Source: Collinsella aerofaciens
GTDB taxonomy: Bacteria > Actinomycetota > Coriobacteriia > Coriobacteriales > Coriobacteriaceae
Reading direction: 5' to 3'
DNA length: 64,000 nucleotides
NCBI RefSeq assembly: GCF_015553355.1
Contig: NZ_JADNGN010000003.1
Coordinates: 1 to 64,000, forward strand
Part shown: positions 1 through 8,458 of the stretch, piece by piece
Position numbering within the stretch: the stretch's first letter is position 1
Layout of the letters: each line of letters starts with the position of its first letter
Program-made: the position numbers and the translations under genes
The notes under the pieces: generated by a model
What the model saw: only the letters and a program-made list of their open reading frames with translations
What the model was told of the DNA's origin: nothing
The model's database searches: none

Positions 1-26
1 TTTTCGATTGTTGTAACTAGCCAGAG

Positions 27-157
27 GCTCGCCGGGACGGGGCGCGGGGTTTGGTCGATCGCGAGTTCCGCACGAGCCGGAGAGCACTTAATGTGCTCTC
101 CGTGCGAGCAGGACTGTCCGAGCAGGCGACCAAACCCCGCGCCCCGTCCCGGCGAGC
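27..157. repeat. Large inverted repeat with 31-bp perfect arms
   Basis: Positions 27-57 and 127-157 are exact reverse complements (31 bp, very GC-rich). The 69 bases between them hold a second hairpin, 79-87 against 93-101 (GGAGAGCAC / GTGCTCTCC). The whole block sits just past the 3' end of manA and could form a cruciform or a long RNA hairpin. There is no clear U-tract next to it, so it is not a plain intrinsic terminator. A repetitive extragenic element is an alternative. Confidence 0.85.
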
Positions 158-174
158 GCTCGGGGACCGGTAGC

Positions 175-1107
175 TTACAGGTGCGAGACAATCAGTTCCA
201 TCTTGCCTTCGAGGTCGATGGAGCCGACGGTGCTCGGAGCCAGCAGGTGGCTTCCCTTGTGGACGGGGTCGCCGCAGACGGTGCCTTCGCCGTCGATGAC
301 CGACAGGCACATGAAGGGCCAGCGCTGGTCGAGGGTCTTGCTGCCGTCGACACGCACGCGATCGACGGTGTAGTGGGAGCCAGACTCGAGCTCGGTCACG
401 CCATCCACCTCGGGCGCGGTCACCGTGCCGTCGGTCGGAGCCTGAGCACCAAAGTCGATGCAGTCGAGGCTCTGCTCAATGTGAAGTGGGCGCAGCTTGC
501 CGTCGGTGCCGGGACGGTCGTAGTCGTACAGGCGATACGTCACGTCGCTCGACTGCTGCGTCTCCAAAATGAGCGTGCCGGTCTTGATGGCGTGCACGGT
601 ACCGGAATCAATCTGGAAAAAGTCGCCCTTGTGGATCGGCAGTACGTTGAGCATGTCGTCCCAGCGGCCGTCCTCGATCATCTGCGCGGCCTCGGCGCGG
701 TCATGCGCGCGCTGGCCGACGATGATCGTGGCACCGGGCTCGCAGTCCAGCACATACCAGCACTCGGTTTTTCCCAGGCTGCCGTTCTCGTGCTTGGCGG
801 CGTACTCGTCGTTGGGATGAATCTGGATTGAAAGGTCGTCCTTGGCGTCCAGAATCTTAATGAGCAGCGGGAACTCCTTGCCTTCGCAATTGCCAAAGAG
901 CTCGCGGTGCTCGGCCCACAGCCATGACAGCGTGTGACCGGCGTACGGGCCCTCAGCGATCTGGCAGTCGCCGTTGGGATGGGCCGAGATGGCCCAGCAC
1001 TCACCGATGGGACCCTCGGGAATGTCGTAGCCAAACACGGCCTCCAGCTGGCGGCCGCCCCAGATCTTCTCGTGGAAGATCGGCGTCAGTTTAATCAAAT
1101 CGGACAT
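175..1107 (-). CDS. manA: Mannose-6-phosphate isomerase, class I type
   Basis: Zinc-dependent cytoplasmic isomerase interconverting mannose-6-phosphate and fructose-6-phosphate. The 310-residue protein has the short bacterial ManA layout: PIFHEKIWGG at the N-terminus, the metal-site segment IQIHPND near residue 95, and TVHAIKTGTLILETQQSSD in the cupin core. The ATG at 1107 is preferred because GGGAG lies 7 nt upstream; the ATG at 1113 has only 1 nt of spacing. It lies 74 bp downstream of a GntR-type regulator gene on the same strand, so the two may be co-transcribed, which suggests sugar-responsive control. A long inverted repeat follows its stop codon. Confidence 0.93.
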   Translation of the reverse strand: MSDLIKLTPIFHEKIWGGRQLEAVFGYDIPEGPIGECWAISAHPNGDCQIAEGPYAGHTLSWLWAEHRELFGNCEGKEFPLLIKILDAKDDLSIQIHPNDEYAAKHENGSLGKTECWYVLDCEPGATIIVGQRAHDRAEAAQMIEDGRWDDMLNVLPIHKGDFFQIDSGTVHAIKTGTLILETQQSSDVTYRLYDYDRPGTDGKLRPLHIEQSLDCIDFGAQAPTDGTVTAPEVDGVTELESGSHYTVDRVRVDGSKTLDQRWPFMCLSVIDGEGTVCGDPVHKGSHLLAPSTVGSIDLEGKMELIVSHL

Positions 1108-1181
1108 GTTCATACTCCCATTGTGCTGCGTGGGCGCCGCGTAAAACTGCTCAAAACGAGCGCCCGCATGACTACAAAAAC

Positions 1182-1900
1182 CTATGCCAACGTTACATTG
1201 TGCAACTCAAAGCGGTCGCCAACGTTGCGCGAGGTCGAATACTCAAAGGCGGCACCGCTGTCCAAAAAGCCAATCTGGGTGAGCTCGAGCAGGGGAGAGC
1301 CAGGTTTGGTGTCCAGACGCTCGGCTTCTTCCTCGGTTGCTGCCACGGCGCGAATGGTACGGTGAAAGCTCGAAATCTTCAGGCCACATTGCTCACGGAT
1401 GAAGCGGTAGAGCGATCCGTACAGGTCCTTCTTTTTAAGGCCTGGAATCAGCTCGAGGGGCATGTAGGTGTACTCGATAACGATGGGCTTCTCGTCGGCC
1501 TGACGCACGCGCACGATGTGATAGGCAAAGTCATCCTCGGCAATTCCCAGCTGGGCTGCGATGTCCGCTGGTGGATTAACAATCGAGAAATCGTAGACCA
1601 CTGAGGTAACCTTTTCCCGCGATGCTCATACGAAAAACCCTGGGTACGGTCGTTTTTGCCCTGGAAAAACGCCTGGCCGGGAAGCCCCGCCGTGTCCTTA
1701 ACGTAGGTACCCGATCCACGCCGGCTGGTAATAAAACCTTCTTCGGTGATTTGTTCAATAGCTCGTTTGACGGTGATTTTGGAAACGTTATAGAGCTTGC
1801 AGAACTCAACGACGGTAGGAAGCTTGTCGCCCGGTTTAAGAGCGCCATCCTCGATAGTGCGACGAATATCCGCAGCTATCGCCTCGTATTTGGGAATCAT
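1182..1900 (-). pseudogene. GntR/HutC-family regulator with a single-base frameshift
   Basis: The N-terminal frame (starting at 1900) encodes a GntR winged helix (residues 1-70: IAADIRRTIEDGALKPGDKLP, then VSKITVKRAIEQI and GSGTYV). The ligand-binding UTRA domain (ADEKPIVIEYTYMPLELIPGL ... LLELTQIGF) continues in another frame from about 1610 down to 1182. The break falls at an A4 run on the coding strand (T4 at 1612-1615); one more A would restore a regulator of about 239 residues. A real inactivating indel or a sequencing error both fit. The run is not in phase for a canonical A-AAA-AAG slippery site. Its neighbour manA suggests mannose or hexose control. Confidence 0.85.
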
Positions 1901-2182
1901 GGAACCTCCTTTCCAACTTGGTTGAGTATAAAAGAAAGTATAGTTAACACCTAAGCATCCCTATTATATATTTAAAAAGTTCGAGAAAGATATAATTAAA
2001 AGTCGCTTTGCATATAAACTAGAGCGCTCTAAATAGATAAACATCTGAGTAATGTCGTGTTAAGCGGTCATTCGCGTTTTCCCAGATAAAACCTGCAAAA
2101 ACAAACCTGTCCCTTTTTGGTAGGTTTTTGCCTTGGGAGCGGTACCATACAGGCAATGTTTAAACGAGAAAGGTGGGCTCCC
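1901..2182. other. AT-rich intergenic region between divergent genes
   Basis: This 280-bp gap separates the GntR gene (minus) from the ROK kinase (plus) and is far more AT-rich than the coding DNA. It contains TTGGTTGAGTATAAAAG just upstream of the GntR start and AT-rich stretches at 1960-2040 suited to promoters in both directions. At about 2096-2132 there is an imperfect hairpin (AAACCT / AGGTTT around a GTCCCT core), related in style to the GTCCC palindromes found elsewhere in the window. No convincing small gene is seen. Confidence 0.5.
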
Positions 2183-3136
2183 ATGGAACCTAAGCAATAC
2201 TACATCGGCATTGACGTCGGCGGCACTTCGGTTAAGGAAGGACTGTTCGACGAGGATGGTAACCTGCTGGCCAAGGCCAGTGTGCCTACGCCTCCCATCG
2301 TTGACGCTGCGGGCTTTGCCGCGGTGACCGAGGCTATCGACCAGGTGGTCGCCAAGGCCCAGATTCCGCGTGCCTTTGTGTCGGGCATTGGCCTGGCCGT
2401 TCCGTGCCCCATCCCGGCATCGGGCGATGCCAAGGTCAAGGCGAACATCGCCATCAACCTGCCCGAGCTCAAGATCGCCATTCAGGAGCACTGCCCCGAC
2501 GCGGTCGTTAAGTACGAGAACGACGCCAACGCCGCTGCTATGGGCGAGGCCTGGCTCGGCTCTGCCAAGGGCGTACAGAACGTGGTGATGGTCACCATCG
2601 GTACCGGCGTGGGCGGCGGCGTTATCGTTAACGGCGACGTGGTATCGGGTGTTGTGGGCGCCGGCGGCGAGATTGGCCACATGTGCCTGAACCCGGCTGA
2701 GGAGCGCACCTGCGGCTGCGGCGGCCATGGCCATCTGGAGCAGTATTCCAGCGCCACCGGCGTGGTGAGCAACTACCTTGCCGAGTGCAAGAAGGCGGGC
2801 GTCGAGCCCATCGAGCTGACCGGCCCCTCCGATTCCAAGGACGTGTTCCAGGCCTGCCGCGAGGGCGACAAGCTCGCGCTGGCCGCGGCCGATACCATGG
2901 CCGACTATCTTGGCCGCGCACTGGCGCTTATTGCCAACGTGGTTGATCCCGAGATGTTCCTCATCGGCGGCGGCGCTTCCGCCTCGGCCGATGTCTACCT
3001 CGACAAGGTTCGCGAGCACTTTAAGCAGTATGCGCTTTCCGCCTCGCGCGAGACACCCATTAAGGTCGCTTCGCTCGGAAACGACGCCGGCATCATCGGT
3101 GCCGCCTACGTAGCCCTGCGCGCCGCCGGTAAATAG
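2183..3136 (+). CDS. ROK-family sugar kinase (glucokinase-like)
   Basis: Cytoplasmic ATP-dependent hexose kinase of the ROK family, 317 residues. The N-terminal phosphate loop is GIDVGGTSVKEGLFD. The sugar-binding segment KYENDANAAAMGEAWLGS and the ROK zinc motif CGCGGHGHLEQ (about residue 175) are intact, as is the C-terminal IGGGASASAD stretch. The start at 2183 follows AGGTGGG with good spacing; an in-frame ATG at 2156 lacks this. Glucose is the most common substrate of this group, but the sequence does not exclude mannose or an amino sugar. There is no DNA-binding domain, so it is a kinase rather than a ROK repressor. Confidence 0.88.
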   Translation: MEPKQYYIGIDVGGTSVKEGLFDEDGNLLAKASVPTPPIVDAAGFAAVTEAIDQVVAKAQIPRAFVSGIGLAVPCPIPASGDAKVKANIAINLPELKIAIQEHCPDAVVKYENDANAAAMGEAWLGSAKGVQNVVMVTIGTGVGGGVIVNGDVVSGVVGAGGEIGHMCLNPAEERTCGCGGHGHLEQYSSATGVVSNYLAECKKAGVEPIELTGPSDSKDVFQACREGDKLALAAADTMADYLGRALALIANVVDPEMFLIGGGASASADVYLDKVREHFKQYALSASRETPIKVASLGNDAGIIGAAYVALRAAGK

Positions 3137-3138
3137 CT

Positions 3139-3180
3139 GGTGCAAGGGGGAGAGGTTACTTTGCACCAACATGGTGCAAA
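3139..3180. other. Hairpin block downstream of the ROK kinase
   Basis: The heptamer GGTGCAA or its complement occurs three times here. TTTGCACC (3160-3167) pairs with GGTGCAAA (3173-3180), and an alternative pairing uses GGTGCAA at 3139-3145. It may end transcription of the kinase gene, although no strong U-tract follows. Confidence 0.4.
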
Positions 3181-3305
3181 AGGGATGGCCTTGGCCCCCC
3201 GCGCCTGCGCCCCAAAATATGCCGTGGCCCTTCCGTCTGCGAAGGCTCGGCATCGGCGTGCTACCATAGCTACGTCCAAGTACACATATCAAGTGGAGGA
3301 TACCC

Positions 3306-4229
3306 ATGGCAAACGTTCTTGTCTTTGGTCACCAGAACCCCGATAACGACGCCATCATGAGCGCCGTCGTCCTGTCCCAGCTGCTCAACCAGGTTGAGTA
3401 TGCCGGCAACACCTACGAGGCCTGCGCCCTTGGTCAGCTTCCGGCCGAGTCCGCCAAGCTGCTCGCCGACGCCGGCATCGCCGAGCCCCGCGTGATCGAG
3501 TCCGTCGAGGCCGGTCAGCTCGTCGTCCTCACCGACCACAACGAGTCCGCCCAGTCCGTCGCCGGCCTTAAGGACGCCACGGTCTTTGGCGTTGTCGATC
3601 ATCACCGCATCGGCGACTTCGAGACCGCCGGCCCGCTGCACTACATCTGCCTGCCCTGGGGCTCCAGCTGCACCATCGTCACCAAGCTCGCCGGCGTGCT
3701 CGGCGTTGAGCTTTCCGACGTTCAGGCCAAGCTGCTGCTCTCGGCCATGATGACCGACACGCTCATGCTCAAGAGCCCCACCACCACCGATGTCGACCGC
3801 GCCGTCGCCGCCAAGCTCGGCGAGCAGGTGGGCGTCGACCCGGTCAAGTTTGGCATGGAAGTCTTCCTCACCCGTCCGTCCGGCTCCTTCACCGCAGCCG
3901 AGATGGTCGGCAACGACATCAAGATGTTCGAGCCTGCCGGCAAGAAGCTGCTCATCGGCCAGTACGAGACTGTCGACAAGACCCGCGCACTCGGCATGAT
4001 CGACGAGATTCGCGAGGCCATGCGCGCCTACGCCGCCGAGAAGGGTGCCGACGGCATCGTCCTGTGCATCACTGACATCATGGAGGAGGGCTCGCAGGTC
4101 CTGCTCGAGGGCGAGACCGAGGCTGCTCAGAAGGGTCTGGGCATTGCTGACGAGCACGACGGCGTCTGGATGCCGGGCGTCCTCTCCCGTAAGAAGCAGG
4201 TCGCTGCCCCCATCATGGCCGCCTGCTAG
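3306..4229 (+). CDS. ppaC: Manganese-dependent inorganic pyrophosphatase (family II)
   Basis: Hydrolyses pyrophosphate to two phosphates in the cytoplasm, pulling biosynthetic reactions forward. The 307-residue length is typical of family II. The DHH-domain metal ligands are visible: FGHQNPDNDA at residues 7-16, then VVDHHRIGDF near residue 97. The C-terminal DHHA2 part ends with SRKKQV, the substrate-binding Arg-Lys-Lys cluster of this family. GGAGG lies just upstream of the ATG. The gene stands alone, closed by a strong terminator at 4249-4288. Confidence 0.95.
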   Translation: MANVLVFGHQNPDNDAIMSAVVLSQLLNQVEYAGNTYEACALGQLPAESAKLLADAGIAEPRVIESVEAGQLVVLTDHNESAQSVAGLKDATVFGVVDHHRIGDFETAGPLHYICLPWGSSCTIVTKLAGVLGVELSDVQAKLLLSAMMTDTLMLKSPTTTDVDRAVAAKLGEQVGVDPVKFGMEVFLTRPSGSFTAAEMVGNDIKMFEPAGKKLLIGQYETVDKTRALGMIDEIREAMRAYAAEKGADGIVLCITDIMEEGSQVLLEGETEAAQKGLGIADEHDGVWMPGVLSRKKQVAAPIMAAC

Positions 4230-4248
4230 GTTTAGTTGACCAAACGCT

Positions 4249-4288
4249 ACGACCGGATCGCGGACGCCCCGCGCTCCGGTCGTTTTTT
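4249..4288 (+). terminator. Intrinsic terminator of ppaC
   Basis: ACGACCGG (4249-4256) pairs with CCGGTCGT (4276-4283) across a GC-rich loop and is followed by a T-run. Confidence 0.85.
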
Positions 4289-4293
4289 GTGCA

Positions 4294-4463
4294 CGGCGCC
4301 GCGTCGTCTCTTGGACAGGCGTGCCCGTGCCGTTGAGCAAATAATGTTCAACCTGTGGTTCCGCTTTTCGGCCACGCCTGCGTGCTTGTCGTGCAGGGTA
4401 GGCTAGATGCAAGCGTAATACGTTAGAGCGCGGCGCCGCCACTTGGGCGGGCCGTGCTTTTTT
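4294..4463 (+). promoter_or_regulatory. Possible attenuator leader of nhaA
   Basis: A terminator-like hairpin (4428-4457, GCGCGGC ... GCCGTGC with an inner CCGCC/GGCGG stem) followed by six Ts (4458-4463) lies only 33 nt before the nhaA start. Upstream, CGGCGCCGCG at 4294-4303 is a perfect 10-nt complement of CGCGGCGCCG at 4429-4438, which forms the 5' half of that hairpin. The two pairings exclude each other, as in an antiterminator/terminator switch. The cores are self-complementary GC palindromes, so a chance match is possible. No known riboswitch consensus was recognised. Confidence 0.45.
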
Positions 4464-4496
4464 AAGACGGGAGCTTTCCCGTGAAAGGAGCCGCCC

Positions 4497-5855
4497 ATGG
4501 CAGCAACTGAGCAGCTGTTCAACGTTCGTGAGCGCAAGCGTTTTGAGCGCCACGACATCTGGGAGCGCATCGCCGAGAACGGCACGATTTCCGCCGCCGT
4601 CATGGTCTTCGCCGCCATCGCCGCCGTCATTTGCGCCAATACCGATGCCTATGAGGCCATCCATCACTTTTTGGAGACCCCGCTGTATGTGGGTCTGGGC
4701 AACCTTACGGCCGGTCTCACCGTTGAGCTATTCGTCAACGACTTCCTCATGGCGATTTTCTTTTTGTTGGTGGGCATTGAGCTCAAGTACGAGATGACGG
4801 TCGGCGAGCTCAAAAACCCGCGCCAGGCTATGCTTCCCATGCTGGCAGCCGTGGGCGGCGTCGTCGTTCCCGCCTGCATCTACCTGATCTTTAACCATGC
4901 CGGCGCGCACAACGGCTGGGCCATTCCCATGGCAACCGATATTGCCTTTGCGCTGGGCGTGCTGTCGCTTTTGGGCAACCGCGTGCCCAACGGCGTGCGC
5001 GTGTTCTTCTCGACGCTCGCCATCGCCGACGACCTCATCTCCATCGCCGCCATCGCCATCTTCTACGGTCAGAGCCCCAATCCGTTTTGGTTGGGCGCCG
5101 CCGCGCTTGTGACCTGCGCGCTCGTGTGGCTCAACAAGACGCAGCATTACCGCCTTGCCCCGTACTCGGTGCTGGGCCTGCTGCTGTGGTTCTGCATGTT
5201 CAAGAGCGGCGTGCACGCTACGCTTGCGGGCGTCATCCTGGCCTTCACCATCCCGGCCAAGTGCGGCGTCAAGCTCGATAGCCTCACCGATTGGTTGGGC
5301 GAGTGCCTGCCGCTGCTCGACGACCGCTACGACGACGAGGCGCACATCTTGGGCCAGCACGACTTTACCGTCTCGACCACCAAGGTCGAGCGCGTCATGC
5401 ACCGCGTGACCCCGCCGCTCATTCGCATGGAGCGTCTGATTTCCACGCCGGTCAACTTTGTGATCCTGCCGATCTTTGCGTTCGTCAACGCACAGGTTCG
5501 CCTAGTGGGCGTGGACATGAGCACGCTGCTCACCGACCCGGTGACGCTCGGCGTGTACTTTGGCATGCTGCTGGGTAAGCCGATCGGTATCTTTGGCATG
5601 ACGTTTGCCCTGGTTAAGCTTAGGGCCTGCGAGCTGCCGCGCAATGTCAACTGGCACATGATTGCCGGTGTGGGCATTCTGGGCGGCATCGGCTTTACCA
5701 TGTCGATTCTCATCAGCGGCCTCGCCTTCCCGACGGCCCAGTTTGAGGTTCTGGCCGCCAAGGCCGCTATTCTCGCCGGCTCTGTCACCGCGGCCGTACT
5801 TGGCATGATTTACATGAGCGTGGTCTGCAAACACCCCGCGCCCAAGGGCGATTAA
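4497..5855 (+). CDS. nhaA: Na+/H+ antiporter NhaA
   Basis: Inner-membrane antiporter exchanging Na+ (or Li+) for protons, for pH and sodium homeostasis. The 452-residue protein has about 12 hydrophobic segments. The core motif GWAIPMATDIAFALGVLSLLG and the following TLAIADDLISI carry the family's essential aspartates (D133 and D163/D164 in E. coli numbering). A later segment, GVGILGGIGFTMSILI, is also diagnostic. It is about 60 residues longer than the E. coli protein, mainly from a hydrophilic loop around residues 265-305. GAAAGGAG precedes the ATG. A terminator-like hairpin in the leader suggests attenuation. Confidence 0.95.
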   Translation: MAATEQLFNVRERKRFERHDIWERIAENGTISAAVMVFAAIAAVICANTDAYEAIHHFLETPLYVGLGNLTAGLTVELFVNDFLMAIFFLLVGIELKYEMTVGELKNPRQAMLPMLAAVGGVVVPACIYLIFNHAGAHNGWAIPMATDIAFALGVLSLLGNRVPNGVRVFFSTLAIADDLISIAAIAIFYGQSPNPFWLGAAALVTCALVWLNKTQHYRLAPYSVLGLLLWFCMFKSGVHATLAGVILAFTIPAKCGVKLDSLTDWLGECLPLLDDRYDDEAHILGQHDFTVSTTKVERVMHRVTPPLIRMERLISTPVNFVILPIFAFVNAQVRLVGVDMSTLLTDPVTLGVYFGMLLGKPIGIFGMTFALVKLRACELPRNVNWHMIAGVGILGGIGFTMSILISGLAFPTAQFEVLAAKAAILAGSVTAAVLGMIYMSVVCKHPAPKGD

Positions 5856-5946
5856 AAGCTCGAAAACAGACACCAGAACCGGTTTGGATGCGTTCGAAAC
5901 TCGGATCCGGGTGCTACTGGCCCCCTGCCAGATGCCCCCCCGTGGT

Positions 5947-6166
5947 CAAAAAACGCCGTTTGTGAGTACTGTCACAAACGGCGTTTCATTTTAGGTGTGG
6001 AAAATAATGAACAAAGTTATAAGAGCTGTACGTTAATGAGTGACCATCGACTTCCAATTCGGCGCTAACTGACGGTGATTAAGGAGTTTCAAGTCCAGCT
6101 TTGCCGATTTCGACCAAGAATCGCTGCTACTAAAAAGGTAACAGTACTCATATTTGCCCTTTTTTG
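5947..6166. repeat. MITE-like element, copy A
   Basis: About 220 bp bounded by related inverted ends. The left end has AAAAAACG followed by GTTTGTGAGTACTGTCAC; the right end has GGTAACAGTACTCATATTTG and then CCCTTTTTTG. The right end matches the right end of the element at 20527-20741 almost base for base, including the inner GCTGCTACTAAA. The left end also forms its own 15-bp hairpin (5951-5965 with 5972-5986), probably serving as the nhaA terminator. It contains no open reading frame of its own. Confidence 0.7.
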
Positions 6167-6230
6167 GCCACAAGCCCTAAAACAAGCCTCGCCAGGGTCG
6201 GGAAACGGGCCAAATCGTCGGCCTCGAGGC

Positions 6231-6485
6231 TTATTCCACCGTTCCGTAGACGGCGCCCCAGCCGTGGGCGGCCAAGGCGGAGTTGAGCTGGTCGCAAAGT
6301 GACTGGCGGTCGTAATAGCCGGGCGGCAGCAGGTTCACGATTTCCATGAGATCGGGCGCCAGGTCCAAGATTTCGGCCTGTACGATCAGATCCAGGCGGT
6401 CGATGGCGTGGCGGTCGTAAAACAGTCCTTCGACCAGGCGCTGAAGGTCGCCGAATTCCTCGGCCTGGAACGATCCGTACTCCAT
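6231..6485 (-). CDS. Small conserved-looking protein of unknown function
   Basis: An 84-residue acidic, soluble protein (starts MEYGSFQAEEFGDLQRLVEG, ends GWGAVYGTVE). It is supported as a gene by a strong ribosome-binding site, AAGGAGGC, 5 nt before the ATG and by ordinary codon use. No domain, membrane segment or metal-binding motif is recognised. It is transcribed divergently from the aminotransferase gene at 6635, and its 3' end faces the MITE-like element. Its function cannot be inferred. Confidence 0.7.
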   Translation of the reverse strand: MEYGSFQAEEFGDLQRLVEGLFYDRHAIDRLDLIVQAEILDLAPDLMEIVNLLPPGYYDRQSLCDQLNSALAAHGWGAVYGTVE

Positions 6486-6587
6486 AGTGCCTCCTTGGGC
6501 GCTTCATGCCGGCATGCGCGGCGATTCGTAATTCATTGCGATGGACTTAATCTATCACGGCTTCATAACGTTGCGACGGTGGCGGTC

Positions 6588-6593
6588 TATACT
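6588..6593 (+). promoter_or_regulatory. Putative -10 element of the aminotransferase gene
   Basis: TATACT stands about 40 nt before the start codon at 6635. A convincing -35 box at standard spacing is not visible, so this is a weak call. Confidence 0.35.
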
Positions 6594-6634
6594 TAGAAGA
6601 ATTGCAACGTACCGCTTCGTGAAAGGTCGCACCC

Positions 6635-7939
6635 ATGCAGACGATCTACCAGAAGATGGAAACCACCGAACTCGATGCCGCCATCGAGGCGCTCAAGGCC
6701 GAGGTCGCCGAGGTCAAGGCCAAGGGCCTGGCGCTCGACATGGCCCGCGGCAAGCCGTCGCCCTCCCAGGTGGACATCTCTCGACCCATGCTCGATATCC
6801 TCAATGCCGATGCCGACCTGCACGACGGCAACGTCGACTGTTCCAACTACGGCTGCTTTGAGGGCATTCCTTCGGCACGCAAGCTGGCGGGGGAGTTCCT
6901 GGGCTGCCCCGCCGAGCAGACGCTCGTGCTGGGTTCGTCGAGCCTTTTGATCGAGCATGACATCGCCGGCATGTTCTGGCGCTGCGGCTCGTGCGGCAGC
7001 GAGCCCTGGGATGCCTACGAGGCTGCCCACGACGGCAAGAAGGTCAAGTTCCTGTGCCCTGTTCCCGGCTACGACCGCCACTTTGGCATCACCGCCGATC
7101 TGGGTATCGAGAACGTCCCCGTCGCGATGACCGACAACGGCCCCGACATGGACGAGGTCGAGCGCCTCGTCGCCGCCGACGATTCCATCAAGGGTATATG
7201 GTGCGTGCCCAAGTATTCCAACCCCACGGGTATCACCTTTAGCGAGGACACCGTACGTCGCCTGGTCGAGATGCCCACGGCCGCGCCCGATTTCCGCATC
7301 TTCTGGGACAACGCCTACTGCGTGCACGACCTGTACGACGAGACCGACGAGCTCGCCAACATCTTCGATCTTGCCCGCACGGCGGGCACCGAGAACCGCG
7401 TGGTGGCCTTTGCCTCGACGTCCAAGATCACCTTCCCGGGCGCCGGTATCGGCTTTATCGGTGCGAGCCCCGCGGTTATCGCGGAGTTCTCCAAGCGCCT
7501 GAAGGCCGGCCTCATCAGCGCCGATAAGCTCAACCAACTGCGCCACGTGCGTTTCCTTCCCACCATCGAGGCGGTCAAGGAGCACATGAAAAAGCATGCC
7601 GAGTTCTTGCGCCCGCGCTTTGAGGCCGTCGAGCGCAAGCTCACCGAGGGCTTGGGCGACACGGACTGCGCCACCTGGACGCACCCCCGCGGCGGCTACT
7701 TTGTAAGCTTCGATGGTCCCGAGGGCTCGGCCCAGAAGGTTGCTGCGCTTTGTGCCGACCTGGGCGTCAAGCTCACGCCGGCCGGTGCTACCTGGCCCTA
7801 TGGCAAGGACCCGCGCGATACCAACATCCGCATCGCGCCGAGCTATCCCACGGTCGAGGACCTGGAGGCCGCGCTCGATGTACTGGTGCTGGCCGTTAAG
7901 CTTGTCGCTGCCGAGCTTGCGCGTGCCGAGCGCGCCTAA
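6635..7939 (+). CDS. PLP-dependent aminotransferase, type Ic aspartate aminotransferase-like
   Basis: Fold-type I aminotransferase of 434 residues, probably interconverting aspartate and oxaloacetate (or a similar amino/keto acid pair) in the cytoplasm. The PLP lysine is K264 in STSKITFPGAG. The cofactor-contacting VPKYSNPTGI, WDNAYCVHDLY and the C-terminal NIRIAPSYP (substrate-binding Arg) are all present. The N-terminal LALDMARGKPSPSQVDIS is characteristic of the subgroup formerly labelled MocR/AlaT-like and now type Ic AspT. GAAAGG lies upstream of the ATG. The exact substrate is not certain from sequence. Confidence 0.85.
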   Translation: MQTIYQKMETTELDAAIEALKAEVAEVKAKGLALDMARGKPSPSQVDISRPMLDILNADADLHDGNVDCSNYGCFEGIPSARKLAGEFLGCPAEQTLVLGSSSLLIEHDIAGMFWRCGSCGSEPWDAYEAAHDGKKVKFLCPVPGYDRHFGITADLGIENVPVAMTDNGPDMDEVERLVAADDSIKGIWCVPKYSNPTGITFSEDTVRRLVEMPTAAPDFRIFWDNAYCVHDLYDETDELANIFDLARTAGTENRVVAFASTSKITFPGAGIGFIGASPAVIAEFSKRLKAGLISADKLNQLRHVRFLPTIEAVKEHMKKHAEFLRPRFEAVERKLTEGLGDTDCATWTHPRGGYFVSFDGPEGSAQKVAALCADLGVKLTPAGATWPYGKDPRDTNIRIAPSYPTVEDLEAALDVLVLAVKLVAAELARAERA

Positions 7940-7990
7940 CGCGCGGCTTCCCGTACTATCTGCACTTTCGATACGTAAAGGAGCGTATAC

Positions 7991-8305
7991 ATGGATTTGG
8001 GTATTTCCACCAACCCCACGCCAGAGCTCTACACCATTAAGGTAACCGGCGAGATCGATATCTCTAACGCCGATAGCCTGCGCAATGCCATCGACCTGGC
8101 GCTCGAGCAGCCCACCGAGGCCGTTGAGCTCGATTTTGCCCAGGTGAGCTACATCGATTCGACGGGCATTGGTGTGCTCGTGGGCGCCGCGCACCACGCG
8201 GCCGACCACAGCAAGCGCTTTAGCTGCACCAATGTGCAGCCCCCGGTGATGCGCGTGGTCCAGCTGTTGGGTGTCGACCAGGAGATTTCGATCACCGCTG
8301 CATAA
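7991..8305 (+). CDS. STAS-domain protein (anti-sigma factor antagonist type)
   Basis: A 104-residue single STAS domain, as in SpoIIAA/RsbV proteins that bind an anti-sigma kinase when unphosphorylated. The phosphoacceptor motif is YIDSTGIGVLVG, with S57 the likely phosphorylated serine. AAAGGAG lies 9 nt before the ATG. No partner kinase (RsbW type) or phosphatase is encoded nearby, so the partner must be elsewhere, or the protein acts in another STAS role. It is well separated from tatA by a hairpin, so it is probably its own transcription unit or is co-transcribed with the aminotransferase upstream. Confidence 0.88.
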   Translation: MDLGISTNPTPELYTIKVTGEIDISNADSLRNAIDLALEQPTEAVELDFAQVSYIDSTGIGVLVGAAHHAADHSKRFSCTNVQPPVMRVVQLLGVDQEISITAA

Positions 8306-8349
8306 TCTTTGCCCCCAAAAGGGCGTGCCGTTTGGCATATGTTTGTGAT

Positions 8350-8383
8350 GCGCTCGGACGTTTTGGCGTCCGGGCGCTATACT
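8350..8383 (+). promoter_or_regulatory. Hairpin plus TATACT element upstream of tatA
   Basis: An 11-bp stem (8350-8360 with 8367-8377) is directly followed by TATACT at 8378-8383. The stem could terminate the STAS transcript or cover the -35 region of a tatA promoter. No U-tract is present. Confidence 0.35.
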
Positions 8384-8458
8384 TGACCGAATGAATAGAC
8401 GAGTTCCGGCCGAATGGCGCGGTGCGGGCTCGACTCACATCGAGCCTTGGAGGTATGT

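Noticed and set aside
1182-1900. Programmed -1 frameshifting in the GntR gene.
   Set aside because: The A4 run is not in phase for a canonical X-XXY-YYZ slippery heptamer, and no downstream stimulator was apparent; a plain indel is simpler.
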